Source: JBNKFV01 sp050290265 | GTDB lineage: Bacteria; Pseudomonadota; Gammaproteobacteria; Pseudomonadales; Cellvibrionaceae | Direction of reading: 5' to 3' | Assembly (NCBI GenBank): GCA_050290265.1 | Contig: JBNKHI010000016.1 | Coordinates: 1-59,166 of the forward strand | DNA length: 59,166 nt | In this document: positions 42,391-51,729 of the stretch, piece by piece | Position numbering within the stretch: the first letter of the stretch is position 1 | Layout: each line of letters begins with the position of its first letter | Translations under genes and position numbers: made by a program | The notes under the pieces: generated by a model | What the model was told of the DNA's origin: nothing | The model's database searches: none | The model's input: only the letters and a program-made list of their open reading frames with translations

Positions 42391-44928
42391 TTAGTTGGTA
42401 ACTCTGAATGTCAAATACCACGTTGCTGGACGATTGTAAGTAGCCGTTATCGCACCAACACCCGTATTATTATTACCCGTCACAATAAAGCGCTCATTGG
42501 TAATATTCTCCCCCCCTAATACCACTTGCCAGTTGCTATCTGCAGGTTCGAACGTTAGCGACATATTGGTCATGGTATAACCATTTTCAATGAGCTCTGG
42601 CGTATTCACTAGGTCTCGCGCCATTTTTCCTTTATGCACAACATCAGCATGCAAACTCAGTGTATTCCCACCAGCCAAGTCAAAAGTGTAAGTACCACCG
42701 ATATTTGCTGATTCTTCTGGAACATTCATCAACAAATTATCTTTGGTAATTCCACCTTCAAGCGCAAAGGAATCAAGTGAAGTGTATTCCGCATCCAAAT
42801 AACCTAATGATGCATTGGCAACGAAATTTTCAGTAACGGCAAAGTCTATTTCTAACTCCGCCCCGTCGATCTGGGCTTCACCTGCATTGAAGAACCAAGG
42901 CACACCCAATGTGAATTGCGGCGCAGATACAACTTGAATATTGGTATAGTCAGTCGTAAATACGGCAGCATTCAAGCGTACACGGCGATCCATTAATTCA
43001 GCTTTATAACCGATTTCGTAAGTGGCAGCTTCCTCTGAATCGTGGTCAGGCGCATTAACGGGATCGATACCCGCACTAGGAGCAATCAGGTTTGATACTG
43101 CCACAGGCGCACCCAAACGCGTTGACCAGCCTCCCGTTTTATAGCCTTCCGCATAGGATGCGTAAACCATTGACGCATCACCAAAGCTATACTCAAGACC
43201 TAAACGAACAGAAAGATCATTGAAGTCTTTTTTGTTTTCACCTTTGGGAAATAGCAACTCCGTATCGCTAGGATCTGGGAAAATTGCGGTTGGAAATCCT
43301 AAACCGGTAACAAACGTTTCGGCAAATCCACCCAGGTCACGCTGACCACCCGTAAAGCGTTTTTGCTCTTCGGTATAACGCAAACCAATGGTTAATCCCA
43401 GATTATCAGTGATCGCAAAATTATTATGTGTAAATACAGCGTATGCTTTGTTTTCTAAATCGTTGGGCCCATAAACCTGCAACAAACCAGATGCAAAAGT
43501 CACAGTGTCCAATAAGTCACCTTGCTCTTCGAAATAATATAAACCTACAACAGAGTGCAAACGGCTATCAAACGCATCAATATTCAACTGAAACTCTTGT
43601 GAAAACTGATCCTGATTCATGGTAAAGGATGTATCCAAGTAATGTAATGGCGAACCATCCATATCAACGCCAAACACTGACTCAAGTTCACGATAAGAGG
43701 TAATCGAAACCAAACTTAAATAATCATTAATATCCCAGTTAACGGTTGTATTTATCCCCCAGGTATCAACATCAGAGAAATTGCTACCCGTTGCATAGGT
43801 CTTGTCTTTATCACCGGTAATAAAATGATCACCCCAAGGCAAGCGGTTAGATGTCGCCGACAGTGGTGTCCCTACTGGTCCACGAGTAACATCGCAAATC
43901 CCATTCAATGCAGCGGTAGGCGCTGGCCCATAATTTACTGTAGAAGGGTCAATACCTGCTATACAGCCGTTGTAGGACAAAGAGAATGGGAAAGCACCCG
44001 CATCAGTTTTTACCAGCGTTGCTGCTGTAGCGCTTTCACGCGCACTGGTAGCATCAATAGCGAAGCTCACTTCAAGAGCATCGCTAGGAGTGTATAGAAA
44101 TTTAGCTCGCACACTACGCGAATTTTCACCCCCTTGCGTATCACCTCCATTACCATTTGGGCGCGCAGTTATATACTGACCCGCATCAGTCTCATAGAAG
44201 TTGGAGGTGTAGTCAGCACCAAAAGGATTACTCACGGTTACTGCACTGGGGTCAAACGGCATTCGCTGTTGATAACCATCCCGCTCGACGGAAGAAAACG
44301 AAATCGTCGAATACAACTTATTGTCTATTAAAGGTACGTCCATCGTACCGCGAATATCCAGGCGATTATATTCACCCACCGTGACTTCCAACTTGGATTT
44401 AAATTCATCACCGGGGCGGCGGGTCACAATATGTAATGCGCCACCAATAGTATTACGTCCAAACAATGTACCCTGAGGCCCTTTAAGTACCTCTACTCGC
44501 TCTACGTCCAATAGGTCAATGGCGGCGCCAACGGTGCGCGCATAGTAAACACCATCAACATACAGGCCGACACCCGGCTCCATATTGAATGCAAAGTCAT
44601 TCTGTCCAATACCGCGAATAAAGGCACTGATAATGGTAGAAGAACCCGCAAAAGGTGAGGCTCGGTCAATTTGAATATTCGGTGAAAAATCAGATACGTT
44701 TGCGATATTCGTCACGCCTTTTTCGGCGAGTTTATCTGCACTGAATGCGCTGATCGCAATAGGTACGTCTTGCACACTTTCTTCGCGCTTTTGCGCGGTA
44801 ACAATAACTTCTTCCAGTGCAAAACCCGATTTTTGGTTTTCCTGAGCAACAACCGGATTACCCAGGCTCATTGCTGCGCATGCAGTTATGAGGGCTAATT
44901 TCTTGTGTTGAAAATGGTTTGTTTTCAT
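42391..44928 (-). CDS. TonB-dependent receptor, catabolic type
   Basis: An 845-residue outer-membrane receptor with a signal peptide (about 1-28). The TonB box region EEVIVTAQKREESVQDVPIA and the plug motifs (FIRGIGQND; GVGLYVDGVYYAR; LLDVERVEVLKGPQGTLFGRN) are the standard wording of the large receptor class that sphingomonads and marine gammaproteobacteria use for plant, steroid or aromatic compounds. The barrel ends in WYLTFRVTN. GGGAA is five bases before the ATG. It lies directly downstream of an AraC regulator and upstream of an alcohol dehydrogenase. The ligand cannot be named from sequence. Confidence 0.92.
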   Translation of the reverse strand: MKTNHFQHKKLALITACAAMSLGNPVVAQENQKSGFALEEVIVTAQKREESVQDVPIAISAFSADKLAEKGVTNIANVSDFSPNIQIDRASPFAGSSTIISAFIRGIGQNDFAFNMEPGVGLYVDGVYYARTVGAAIDLLDVERVEVLKGPQGTLFGRNTIGGALHIVTRRPGDEFKSKLEVTVGEYNRLDIRGTMDVPLIDNKLYSTISFSSVERDGYQQRMPFDPSAVTVSNPFGADYTSNFYETDAGQYITARPNGNGGDTQGGENSRSVRAKFLYTPSDALEVSFAIDATSARESATAATLVKTDAGAFPFSLSYNGCIAGIDPSTVNYGPAPTAALNGICDVTRGPVGTPLSATSNRLPWGDHFITGDKDKTYATGSNFSDVDTWGINTTVNWDINDYLSLVSITSYRELESVFGVDMDGSPLHYLDTSFTMNQDQFSQEFQLNIDAFDSRLHSVVGLYYFEEQGDLLDTVTFASGLLQVYGPNDLENKAYAVFTHNNFAITDNLGLTIGLRYTEEQKRFTGGQRDLGGFAETFVTGLGFPTAIFPDPSDTELLFPKGENKKDFNDLSVRLGLEYSFGDASMVYASYAEGYKTGGWSTRLGAPVAVSNLIAPSAGIDPVNAPDHDSEEAATYEIGYKAELMDRRVRLNAAVFTTDYTNIQVVSAPQFTLGVPWFFNAGEAQIDGAELEIDFAVTENFVANASLGYLDAEYTSLDSFALEGGITKDNLLMNVPEESANIGGTYTFDLAGGNTLSLHADVVHKGKMARDLVNTPELIENGYTMTNMSLTFEPADSNWQVVLGGENITNERFIVTGNNNTGVGAITATYNRPATWYLTFRVTN

Positions 44929-44956
44929 GACAGTTCCCGTTATTAGAGTTATTTTG

Positions 44957-44976
44957 CTGAAGTTTTGGCTCTTCAG
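44957..44976 (-). promoter_or_regulatory. Inverted repeat in the receptor leader region
   Basis: CTGAAG-N8-CTTCAG lies 29 to 48 bases before the receptor ATG. It could be a regulator half-site pair or an RNA hairpin in the leader. A TAAAAT -10-like hexamer lies further upstream (near 44990) without a consensus -35, as expected for an activator-dependent promoter. Confidence 0.35.
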
Positions 44977-45146
44977 TTAGGTAACTATTTTACGGGGTCC
45001 TGCTGACAAGGCTGGTACTCATGCGACAAAAAGGCGGATAAAAACGTCACTCTCACTTAGTCTTCGCTATTTAAAACAGCCGGCAAGGTGCTTGCCAACC
45101 TATCCTTCGACACGAGCCTACGGAAATCAATAAACGCTCGATAAAT

Positions 45147-46082
45147 CTATCGCGTTCGATAATCTTTTGGCGAGACACCAAATTTTTTGCGGAAACAGCG
45201 AGCAAAATAGGCAGAGTCGCTAAACCCTGCTTCATGGGCAATTTTGGTAACAGACGTCGCTGGCTCAAATTGCAGTCGCTCAGCAGCCCATGCCAGACGA
45301 GCGTTGCGAATATAACTCGTTGGCGTAATGTCCTGCGCTGCAAATAATGCCTGCACCCTGCGTTCAGACAAGCCAACCAACTCAGCAATCAACTCTGTGG
45401 TGAGTTCCTCGTCGCCAAGTCGCTGCTGCACTATGGTTTTGACTTTTTGCATCAGAAAGCTGGTTTTGCGGCTATCACGGGTATCGGCAGCCGGCGAACG
45501 CAATATCAGCTGAGCAATCGCCTCCATTAACAGCCCCTGCAATCCGGTAAGATCTAGATTCTCATACCCTTGAAGCTCACATTCTGTTTGTATTGTTTGC
45601 AGCATATTAAACACGAGTCGGCCGTTGAGTGAACAGCTGGAATAATGCTTAATAACGCGGCTTGCAATATCTGGAACATGGGCGCTGGCCAGTGTATACG
45701 GAAGCTCAAGAGCCACAATATCACTATCATTAGATACTTTGAGTGAATAAAAAGAACGATTTTCACAGATAGTAAAATCGCCCGGCTGCAGCAACACTTC
45801 GGAGCGCCCCTGCTGATTCAAACTGTGCCCCTGCACCTGCAAATGGAGAAGAATGGTCTCTTGCTGGCGTGAATTACCCGAGCGTCTGACGATTGATTCT
45901 GTGGAACGTGCCCGCATAAAGCCTATCTCGCCCACATCGACATAGGTCAAGCTCGCATCAAAGTCTGGGTTAAAGCTATTCACAGACATACCGCCGTAGA
46001 TACTGGCGACATGATCATTCCAGTAATTCAGGCGTTTTGACGCATTGACATCAGCTGTTCGGACTCTTAATACAGAACTCAT
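45147..46082 (-). CDS. AraC family transcriptional regulator
   Basis: A 311-residue activator. The N-terminal half (about 1-190) is an AraC-binding-like cupin sensor (ETILLHLQVQGHSLNQQGR; LLQPGDFTICENRSFYSL), as in XylS/FeaR-type activators of aromatic catabolism. The C-terminal half (about 205-311) has two helix-turn-helix units (LTTELIAELVGLSERRVQALF; VTKIAHEAGFSDSAYFARCFRKKFGVSPKDY). ATG 46082 follows GGGGG by a few bases; the ATG four codons earlier does not, so I prefer 46082. It probably controls the adjacent receptor and alcohol dehydrogenase genes. Confidence 0.9.
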   Translation of the reverse strand: MSSVLRVRTADVNASKRLNYWNDHVASIYGGMSVNSFNPDFDASLTYVDVGEIGFMRARSTESIVRRSGNSRQQETILLHLQVQGHSLNQQGRSEVLLQPGDFTICENRSFYSLKVSNDSDIVALELPYTLASAHVPDIASRVIKHYSSCSLNGRLVFNMLQTIQTECELQGYENLDLTGLQGLLMEAIAQLILRSPAADTRDSRKTSFLMQKVKTIVQQRLGDEELTTELIAELVGLSERRVQALFAAQDITPTSYIRNARLAWAAERLQFEPATSVTKIAHEAGFSDSAYFARCFRKKFGVSPKDYRTR

Positions 46083-46274
46083 GTCGACCCCCATTATTTT
46101 TATAATTTGAATACGGGTAGCCCTTACCCCAGCCTATCTTTTAAACACGGCCAGGTGCTTATACTGCCCCGAATAGTACGTAAAGCATACAACATGGACA
46201 TAAACTCAAGCAATACACAACCCTTGAAGAAGCTTTTTCAGCTACACGACATTCTAGCGTTTGGTTCTAATAAG

Positions 46275-46301
46275 CTGAAGCCCCGTACAGCGAGGCTTCA
46301 G
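46275..46301 (-). terminator. Hairpin after the agmatinase gene
   Basis: CTGAAGCC (46275-46282) and GGCTTCAG (46294-46301) pair perfectly around an 11-base loop, about 22 bases after the agmatinase stop on the minus strand. No T-run is seen. Confidence 0.55.
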
Positions 46302-46323
46302 GTCCTTACTCTTTGCCAGACAT

Positions 46324-47256
46324 TTAGGCCGGAGTAGCCGTTCTACCTGCAGCAGTCATATACAACATTTCCAGTGCCAGCGTAGCGCCAGCCAAGGCGG
46401 TGACTTCAGCATGATCGTAGGCTGGTGCAACTTCCATCAAGTCCATAGCGACTATATTTAAATCGCCCAGCAATCTGATAATTTGAAGCGCTTTATCTGA
46501 GGTTAAACCACCCGCTACTGGCGTGCCAGTACCTGGCGCAAATGCTGGGTCAAGGCAATCAATATCGAAACTCAAATACACCGGTAAGTCGCCTACGGCC
46601 TGCTTGATGCGCGCTACAATTTCTTCAGCGCTGTGGCCATTTGCCCACGTTGCATCTAACACAGAGAAGGGATGTGAGTCGTAATTATATTCCGTTCGAA
46701 TACCTACTTGAATGCTGCTACCAGCATCGATAAGGCCTTCCTTGGGCGCATGATAAAACATCGAACCGTGATAAAATTTAACTGCGCTTGTTTCGTTATC
46801 CGTGTGTGCATCAAAATGCACGAGGGCCATTTTCCCATGATATCGGTAAGCCGCACGCAATAATGGCAAAGTAATAAAGTGGTCACCACCCAACGTTAGC
46901 AACACTTTCTTAGCCGCAAAAATATCACTGGCACTTTTTATTACCGAGTCAATCAACGAGTTGCTGTCGCCCAACTCAAACGCCAGATCACCGTAATCAA
47001 TAACATTAAGTTTTTCGGCTAATTGAAAACGCCATGGCCAGCGTTTTTCTTCCCAACGTAATTGGGCCGAAGCTTGGCGTATTGCGGTTGGACCAAAACG
47101 CGAACCTGAGCGTCCAGAAGTTGCCAGATCATAGGGCACTCCCATAACGACAGCATCGACGGTATCAGGTAGGTCGCGACTTAGGGGTAAACCCATAAAG
47201 GTGAAGATATTGGCATAGGTATTAGAACCGCTGCCGAATGGAACAGAAGTAGACAT
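46324..47256 (-). CDS. speB: Agmatinase
   Basis: Hydrolyses agmatine to putrescine and urea with two manganese ions. Metal ligands are visible in GGDHF, HFDAHTD and SFDIDCLDPAFAPGTGTP, and the flanking stretches (GKMALVHFDAHTD; YHGSMFYHAPKEGLID; VEVAPAY-like end) follow E. coli SpeB closely. A TTG at 47268 opens a longer reading, but ATG 47256 follows GGAG by six bases and gives 310 residues. Guanidinobutyrase or a similar ureohydrolase is a less likely alternative. No arginine decarboxylase lies beside it. Confidence 0.9.
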   Translation of the reverse strand: MSTSVPFGSGSNTYANIFTFMGLPLSRDLPDTVDAVVMGVPYDLATSGRSGSRFGPTAIRQASAQLRWEEKRWPWRFQLAEKLNVIDYGDLAFELGDSNSLIDSVIKSASDIFAAKKVLLTLGGDHFITLPLLRAAYRYHGKMALVHFDAHTDNETSAVKFYHGSMFYHAPKEGLIDAGSSIQVGIRTEYNYDSHPFSVLDATWANGHSAEEIVARIKQAVGDLPVYLSFDIDCLDPAFAPGTGTPVAGGLTSDKALQIIRLLGDLNIVAMDLMEVAPAYDHAEVTALAGATLALEMLYMTAAGRTATPA

Positions 47257-47442
47257 GAGCGTCTCCAAATCATTTTTCGATTAGCCGATATTGGCGTCGA
47301 GAAATGCACAACAGAGTGCTCTCGCGCTAGGATTCCCGGACCTAACGCGGAATTCAGATTTATGTCGTGAAGTTTGCGACAACTATCCACAATGAATAGC
47401 CGGGGAATAATACCGAGAAAATACTGGGTTGCCAATAAGACG

Positions 47443-48450
47443 CTACAAGGCTGTTTCGCTAACTACGCAGTTTTTACCTTGCGACTTAGCCAGATATAAG
47501 CACTTATCTGCTCTATCGAAAAGAGAGTCCTCCGAATCAAGATCGCGGAATTCAGCGATACCGATAGAGACTTTGATAGTGCCGATACTACGTTTATTTT
47601 TCCCAATGGTTAGCTGATGTTTGCCAATTTTTTCGCGTAATTGATTAGCAAAGATTTCCGCATTCTGGCAGCCGGTATCAGGCAATAACACTGCAAACTC
47701 TTCACCACCGTAGCGCGCAACAACATCTTGCCCCTTTGTATATTTAGTCAGGGACTTGCCCATAAACCGTAAAACCAGGTCACCCACCTTATGGCCGTAC
47801 TTGTCATTAAAGAGCTTAAAGTCATCAATATCAATGATGAGCAGAGAAAAGTGAGTACCGACAGCGCGCCCAGTTCTCACAAGATTGGCAAGTGTTTTAT
47901 CAAAATGACGACGATTGGCAACAGTGGTCAAAGGGTCCAGATAAGCTTCTGCGGTTAATTGAGCAACCTGCAATTTTAATTCACTAATATCTTCATTAAG
48001 TACCGTCAAAGAACGGTGGGTTTTCGCCGCTTTACTGGCCGCAGCCTGAGTAAGACTAATTAAACCAGCCACAAAACCTTTTATAGTAAAGGTATCTTTA
48101 GTCTCATCCAGCGACTGACTCTTGGTATTCAAATCATGATTGTAGTCCGACAAAAAAGATCCAGCGGCGCTAATATTATCACTGGCATGATTGACGATCC
48201 GCTGCAACTCGGAACTTGTGGACAGCAGCGTTTCCTGAATATCGCTGCCAATATATTTCCAATATAATTCTGTACAAAGAGCCTCGGTAAACACTTGGCT
48301 CTCCTTAATCAATTGGTCAAGGTGAGCCACCAATTCCGGTCGAGATTTATCTACGTAACAATACCATACTGCGAAGTTATCGGGCGTAGACGGAATATTG
48401 TGCTGCTTTAACAAAGCCAAAGCACGCTCCGTAATTAATTCAACATCCAT
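47443..48450 (-). CDS. Soluble GGDEF diguanylate cyclase
   Basis: A 335-residue cytoplasmic protein. Residues 1-150 form a helical N-terminal region (LLKQHNIPSTPDNFAVWYCYV is typical of a family of cyclases with a conserved, unnamed N-terminal domain). Residues about 165-330 form the GGDEF domain with motif GGEEF and the family stretches DPLTTVANRR and DIDDFKLFNDKYGH. The inhibitory site is changed: KGQD stands where RxxD is expected, so product inhibition may be lost. AAGGA precedes the ATG. Single gene. Confidence 0.92.
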   Translation of the reverse strand: MDVELITERALALLKQHNIPSTPDNFAVWYCYVDKSRPELVAHLDQLIKESQVFTEALCTELYWKYIGSDIQETLLSTSSELQRIVNHASDNISAAGSFLSDYNHDLNTKSQSLDETKDTFTIKGFVAGLISLTQAAASKAAKTHRSLTVLNEDISELKLQVAQLTAEAYLDPLTTVANRRHFDKTLANLVRTGRAVGTHFSLLIIDIDDFKLFNDKYGHKVGDLVLRFMGKSLTKYTKGQDVVARYGGEEFAVLLPDTGCQNAEIFANQLREKIGKHQLTIGKNKRSIGTIKVSIGIAEFRDLDSEDSLFDRADKCLYLAKSQGKNCVVSETAL

Positions 48451-48717
48451 TATGGATCCTTATTCCTCCAAGAGTAGCTCCCCGCTCCTACTAAGCTTGA
48501 GCAACCACTCTAACTACTACCTTGCCGAAATGTGAATACACACTATAACAACAATACATTTCCCTAGTGTATGAGGTTAGTCAAGAAGAGTCTCTTCGGC
48601 AAAAATTTAGCCTAATTAATTTCCAGCCTGCCGAATGTACAACATCTAAGACACCGCTAAACGGCATCTAAAACATTCACTAGACTCAAAAGCTTAAATA
48701 CAAACTCTGACAACACA

Positions 48718-49137
48718 TCAACGGTTTGTTAAACCCGCGATTATGGGGCAATCCGGCCGACGATCACCATGACAACGCTCAGCCAGTTCCTGCAATTGAT
48801 CACGCATAACGGTCAGTTCATTAATTTTGGCAGTCAATTCCTCAATATGCGCTAACGCCAACATTTTAACATCAGCACTGGCGCGAGTTTTGTCCTGCCA
48901 CAGGGAGAGTAACTGTTTGGTTTGTTCCAACGAAAAACCAAGCGTCTTCGCACTTTTTATAAATTTCAACATATTTAGGTCTGCGACAGTATAGGTTCGA
49001 TAACCACCATCCGTTCGCGGTGAGGGTGAGATCAGACCAATAGCTTCGTAGTGACGAATCATTTTTCGGGAAAACCCAGTGACTGTTGCGGCCTCCCCGA
49101 TATGCATCCTGGCGTCACTCACATTGTCATTAACCAT
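48718..49137 (-). CDS. cueR: CueR-type MerR copper-responsive regulator
   Basis: A 139-residue MerR-family activator sensing Cu(I)/Ag(I). The N-terminal winged helix reads IGEAATVTGFSRKMIRHYEAIGLI, a coiled-coil dimerisation helix lies at about 80-118, and the metal loop is C122-x7-C130 (CHGDRRPDC), the two-cysteine spacing that defines CueR. AGGAG lies six bases before the ATG. It starts 8 bases after the copA stop, so copA-cueR form one transcript and the regulator controls its own synthesis. Confidence 0.94.
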   Translation of the reverse strand: MVNDNVSDARMHIGEAATVTGFSRKMIRHYEAIGLISPSPRTDGGYRTYTVADLNMLKFIKSAKTLGFSLEQTKQLLSLWQDKTRASADVKMLALAHIEELTAKINELTVMRDQLQELAERCHGDRRPDCPIIAGLTNR

Positions 49138-49145
49138 CTAAGCTC

Positions 49146-51584
49146 CTACTCTGGACTCTTATCTTTCGGCAATGCGGGCTTCCAACGTTTTAGCAACAAC
49201 GCATTACTGACGACACTAACGCTACTAAACGCCATTGCCGCGCCGGCGATCACAGGGCTTAGCAACCCCAACGCAGCCAACGGAATACCCACAAGATTGT
49301 AGACAAAGGCCCAAAACAAATTTTGTCGAATTTTTCGGTAAGTCAGCCTGGAGATAGTAATCGCATCGGCAATTAAGAGTGGCTCGCCGCGCATCAGCGT
49401 AATACCCGCAGTATGCATCGCCACATCAGACCCCGTCGCCATAGCAATGCCAATATCGGCCGCAGCTAACGCTGGCGCGTCGTTAATACCATCGCCTACC
49501 ATTGCCACCGTTTCATGATGCTGGCGTATTTCCTTTAACAAGCCAGCTTTTTCAGCAGGTAAGACTTGAGCATGTACCTCGTCTATACCAAGCTCAGTCG
49601 CAACACGATTTACACTCCCTTGATTATCACCTGACACCATTACCGTTTTAATACCCAGCTTTTGTAATTGTTGGATTGCCTCTACTGTATTCGGCTTGAT
49701 TTGGTCACCGAAAGCAAACAGCCCAAGTAACATCGGCGAACCGGTGGTATCAGCCAGCCAGGAAATGGTATTGCCACGGGACTCAAGTTGTTTCGCACGC
49801 TCAGTCAACCCGCTGAAATCCACACTGAGCTCTTCCATTAACCGCGTGCTGCCAAGCTGCAGGTCGCGCCCATCGATAACGCCAGCGATTCCTCGCCCCG
49901 ATAAAGCCTGAATGCTTTGATTCGGAAGTAACGCTACAGCCCGTTGCTCATTTGCACTCAATATTGCTCGTGCCAAAGGATGTTCGCTGCCTTGCTGTAA
50001 GGAAGCTGCCAACTGTATGAGTTCACCCTTCTCCAACGCTACGGAAACCGTCTCCACCAGCGTTGGTTGGCCAACAGTCAATGTACCGGTTTTATCAAAG
50101 ACGATGGTCTGAACTTCATGCATGCGTTCCAGAGCCTCAGCATCTTTTATCAAAATGCCGTGCTTCGCCGCCACCCCCGTGCCTGCCATTATCGCTGCGG
50201 GTGTTGCCAAACCTAAAGCACAAGGACAAGCAATCACCAATACAGAAACGGCGTTAATGATGGCCTGCTCAACATTACCGTTGACGAACCACCACGCGGT
50301 CAAGGTGAACAACGCAACCACCAGAACCACAGGTACAAATATCGCACTAACTTTGTCGACCAAACGCTGAATGGGTGCCTTGGCAGCTTGCGCGTCTTCT
50401 ACTAAACGAATAATCCGGGACAAGGTCGTTTCGCTACCCACTGCCACAGTTTTCACCAGCAGCAGTCCCTCGCCATTGATGGCGCCACCGGTGACCTTAT
50501 CACCAGGCTGCTTGGCGACGGGCACGCTTTCCCCTGTCAGCATCGACTCATCCACATGACTTGTCCCCTCAAGCACGTTGCCATCTACCGGAATCTGCTT
50601 GCCAGGCTTAACCACCACCTTATCGCCTATAGTCAGCTCTTCTATGGCGACTTCTCTATCCTGTTCACCTACTCGCACCACTGCTGTGGCTGGACGCAAA
50701 GCCTGCAAGGCGCGAATTGCCGCAGTGGTTTGGCGCTTTGCACGCTTTTCCAACCACTTACCCAACAGCACCAACGTAATCACCACCGCCGATGCTTCAA
50801 AATAATAGTGTCCCTCTGGCGCACCGGAAAAACGAAACAACTCAAAGAGGCTCAACCCGTAACCCGCACTGGTACCCAAAGCTACCAGCAAATCCATATT
50901 GCCGGTTCTGGCTTTTATCGCACGCCAACCGGCTCGGTAAAACCTGGCCCCCAACCAGAACTGCACCGGCGTCGCCAAGGCCCACTGCACCCAAGGTGAC
51001 AACATCCAGTGCACGCCAAAAAGACTCGCCACCATAGGCAGCACCAAGGGCAACGACAGCGCAGCTGCCACTACCAACGTGGAAATATCGTCATTGATGA
51101 CGGCTGAAGGACTGTCAGAGCTCAATAGATTCGCTTTGGCCGAGCCTGACACGGCATCTGGCAAAGTAGCCTCATAACCGGCTCGCGCAACCGCATTAAC
51201 AAGGTCTGACGGGGTAACTACCGAGTCGATATACTCAACGCTAGCATTCTCCGTAGCGAGATTAACCGAAGCACTCAAAACTCCACTTTGAGTCAGCAAA
51301 GCTTTTTCAACACGGCCAACACAAGATGCACAGCTCATTCCGCTGATTGCCAACGTTTGAGTACGTGTCTCCACTGTATAGCCGGCGGCGCCCACTGCGT
51401 CAGCGAGACTGCGCCAATCAGGTGAATCCATTTTAACCTGGACAGTCTCTGTCGCCAGGTTTACGCTCGCTTCATCAACGCCTGGAACCGCCAACAACGC
51501 TTTCTCGACACGCCCTGCACAAGACGCACAAGACATACCCTGGACCGAAAAACGGACATGTGGATGGGCTGCTGAATTATTCAT
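49146..51584 (-). CDS. copA: Copper-exporting P1B-type ATPase
   Basis: Pumps Cu(I) from cytoplasm to periplasm. At 812 residues it has two N-terminal metal-binding domains (GMSCASC at 16-22 and 82-88), eight transmembrane helices, the translocation motif ACPCALGLATP, the phosphorylation motif DKTGTLT, the nucleotide-binding HP (EHPLA) and the hinge VGDGINDAPALA. The class-specific C-terminal helices include a YN and MxxSS pair (FVYNLVGIPLAA, AMAFSSVSVVSNAL), typical of CopA. AGGAG is seven bases before the ATG. A CueR-type promoter lies upstream. Confidence 0.97.
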   Translation of the reverse strand: MNNSAAHPHVRFSVQGMSCASCAGRVEKALLAVPGVDEASVNLATETVQVKMDSPDWRSLADAVGAAGYTVETRTQTLAISGMSCASCVGRVEKALLTQSGVLSASVNLATENASVEYIDSVVTPSDLVNAVARAGYEATLPDAVSGSAKANLLSSDSPSAVINDDISTLVVAAALSLPLVLPMVASLFGVHWMLSPWVQWALATPVQFWLGARFYRAGWRAIKARTGNMDLLVALGTSAGYGLSLFELFRFSGAPEGHYYFEASAVVITLVLLGKWLEKRAKRQTTAAIRALQALRPATAVVRVGEQDREVAIEELTIGDKVVVKPGKQIPVDGNVLEGTSHVDESMLTGESVPVAKQPGDKVTGGAINGEGLLLVKTVAVGSETTLSRIIRLVEDAQAAKAPIQRLVDKVSAIFVPVVLVVALFTLTAWWFVNGNVEQAIINAVSVLVIACPCALGLATPAAIMAGTGVAAKHGILIKDAEALERMHEVQTIVFDKTGTLTVGQPTLVETVSVALEKGELIQLAASLQQGSEHPLARAILSANEQRAVALLPNQSIQALSGRGIAGVIDGRDLQLGSTRLMEELSVDFSGLTERAKQLESRGNTISWLADTTGSPMLLGLFAFGDQIKPNTVEAIQQLQKLGIKTVMVSGDNQGSVNRVATELGIDEVHAQVLPAEKAGLLKEIRQHHETVAMVGDGINDAPALAAADIGIAMATGSDVAMHTAGITLMRGEPLLIADAITISRLTYRKIRQNLFWAFVYNLVGIPLAALGLLSPVIAGAAMAFSSVSVVSNALLLKRWKPALPKDKSPE

Positions 51585-51614
51585 CGTGACACTCCTGACT
51601 ACATAGACCCAATT

Positions 51615-51645
51615 AGCTTAAGCCTTACCATCATGGGAAGGTCAA
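51615..51645 (-). promoter_or_regulatory. CueR-type promoter of copA-cueR
   Basis: On the minus strand -35 TTGACC (51645-51640) and -10 TAAGCT (51620-51615) are 19 bases apart, the stretched spacer that MerR-family activators need. The spacer region (51621-51643) is the dyad GACCTTCCC/GGTAAGGCT around ATGAT, matching the CueR box of E. coli copA. The -10 lies about 30 bases before the copA ATG. Confidence 0.9.
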
Positions 51646-51729
51646 CCGTTAGCTGAAATCTCAACACCCCAGCGGGGAAAACACAGCATTGAAACTTCGC
51701 CCTACCAACATGACGAAACCAGATATCGT

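Noticed and set aside
45071..45388. 105-codon ORF overlapping the 3' end of the AraC gene in another frame
   Set aside because: The AraC frame shows two clear helix-turn-helix units through the same bases; the other frame is a shadow.
46107..46337. 76-codon plus-strand ORF between the AraC gene and agmatinase
   Set aside because: It runs through the agmatinase terminator hairpin and has no family features.
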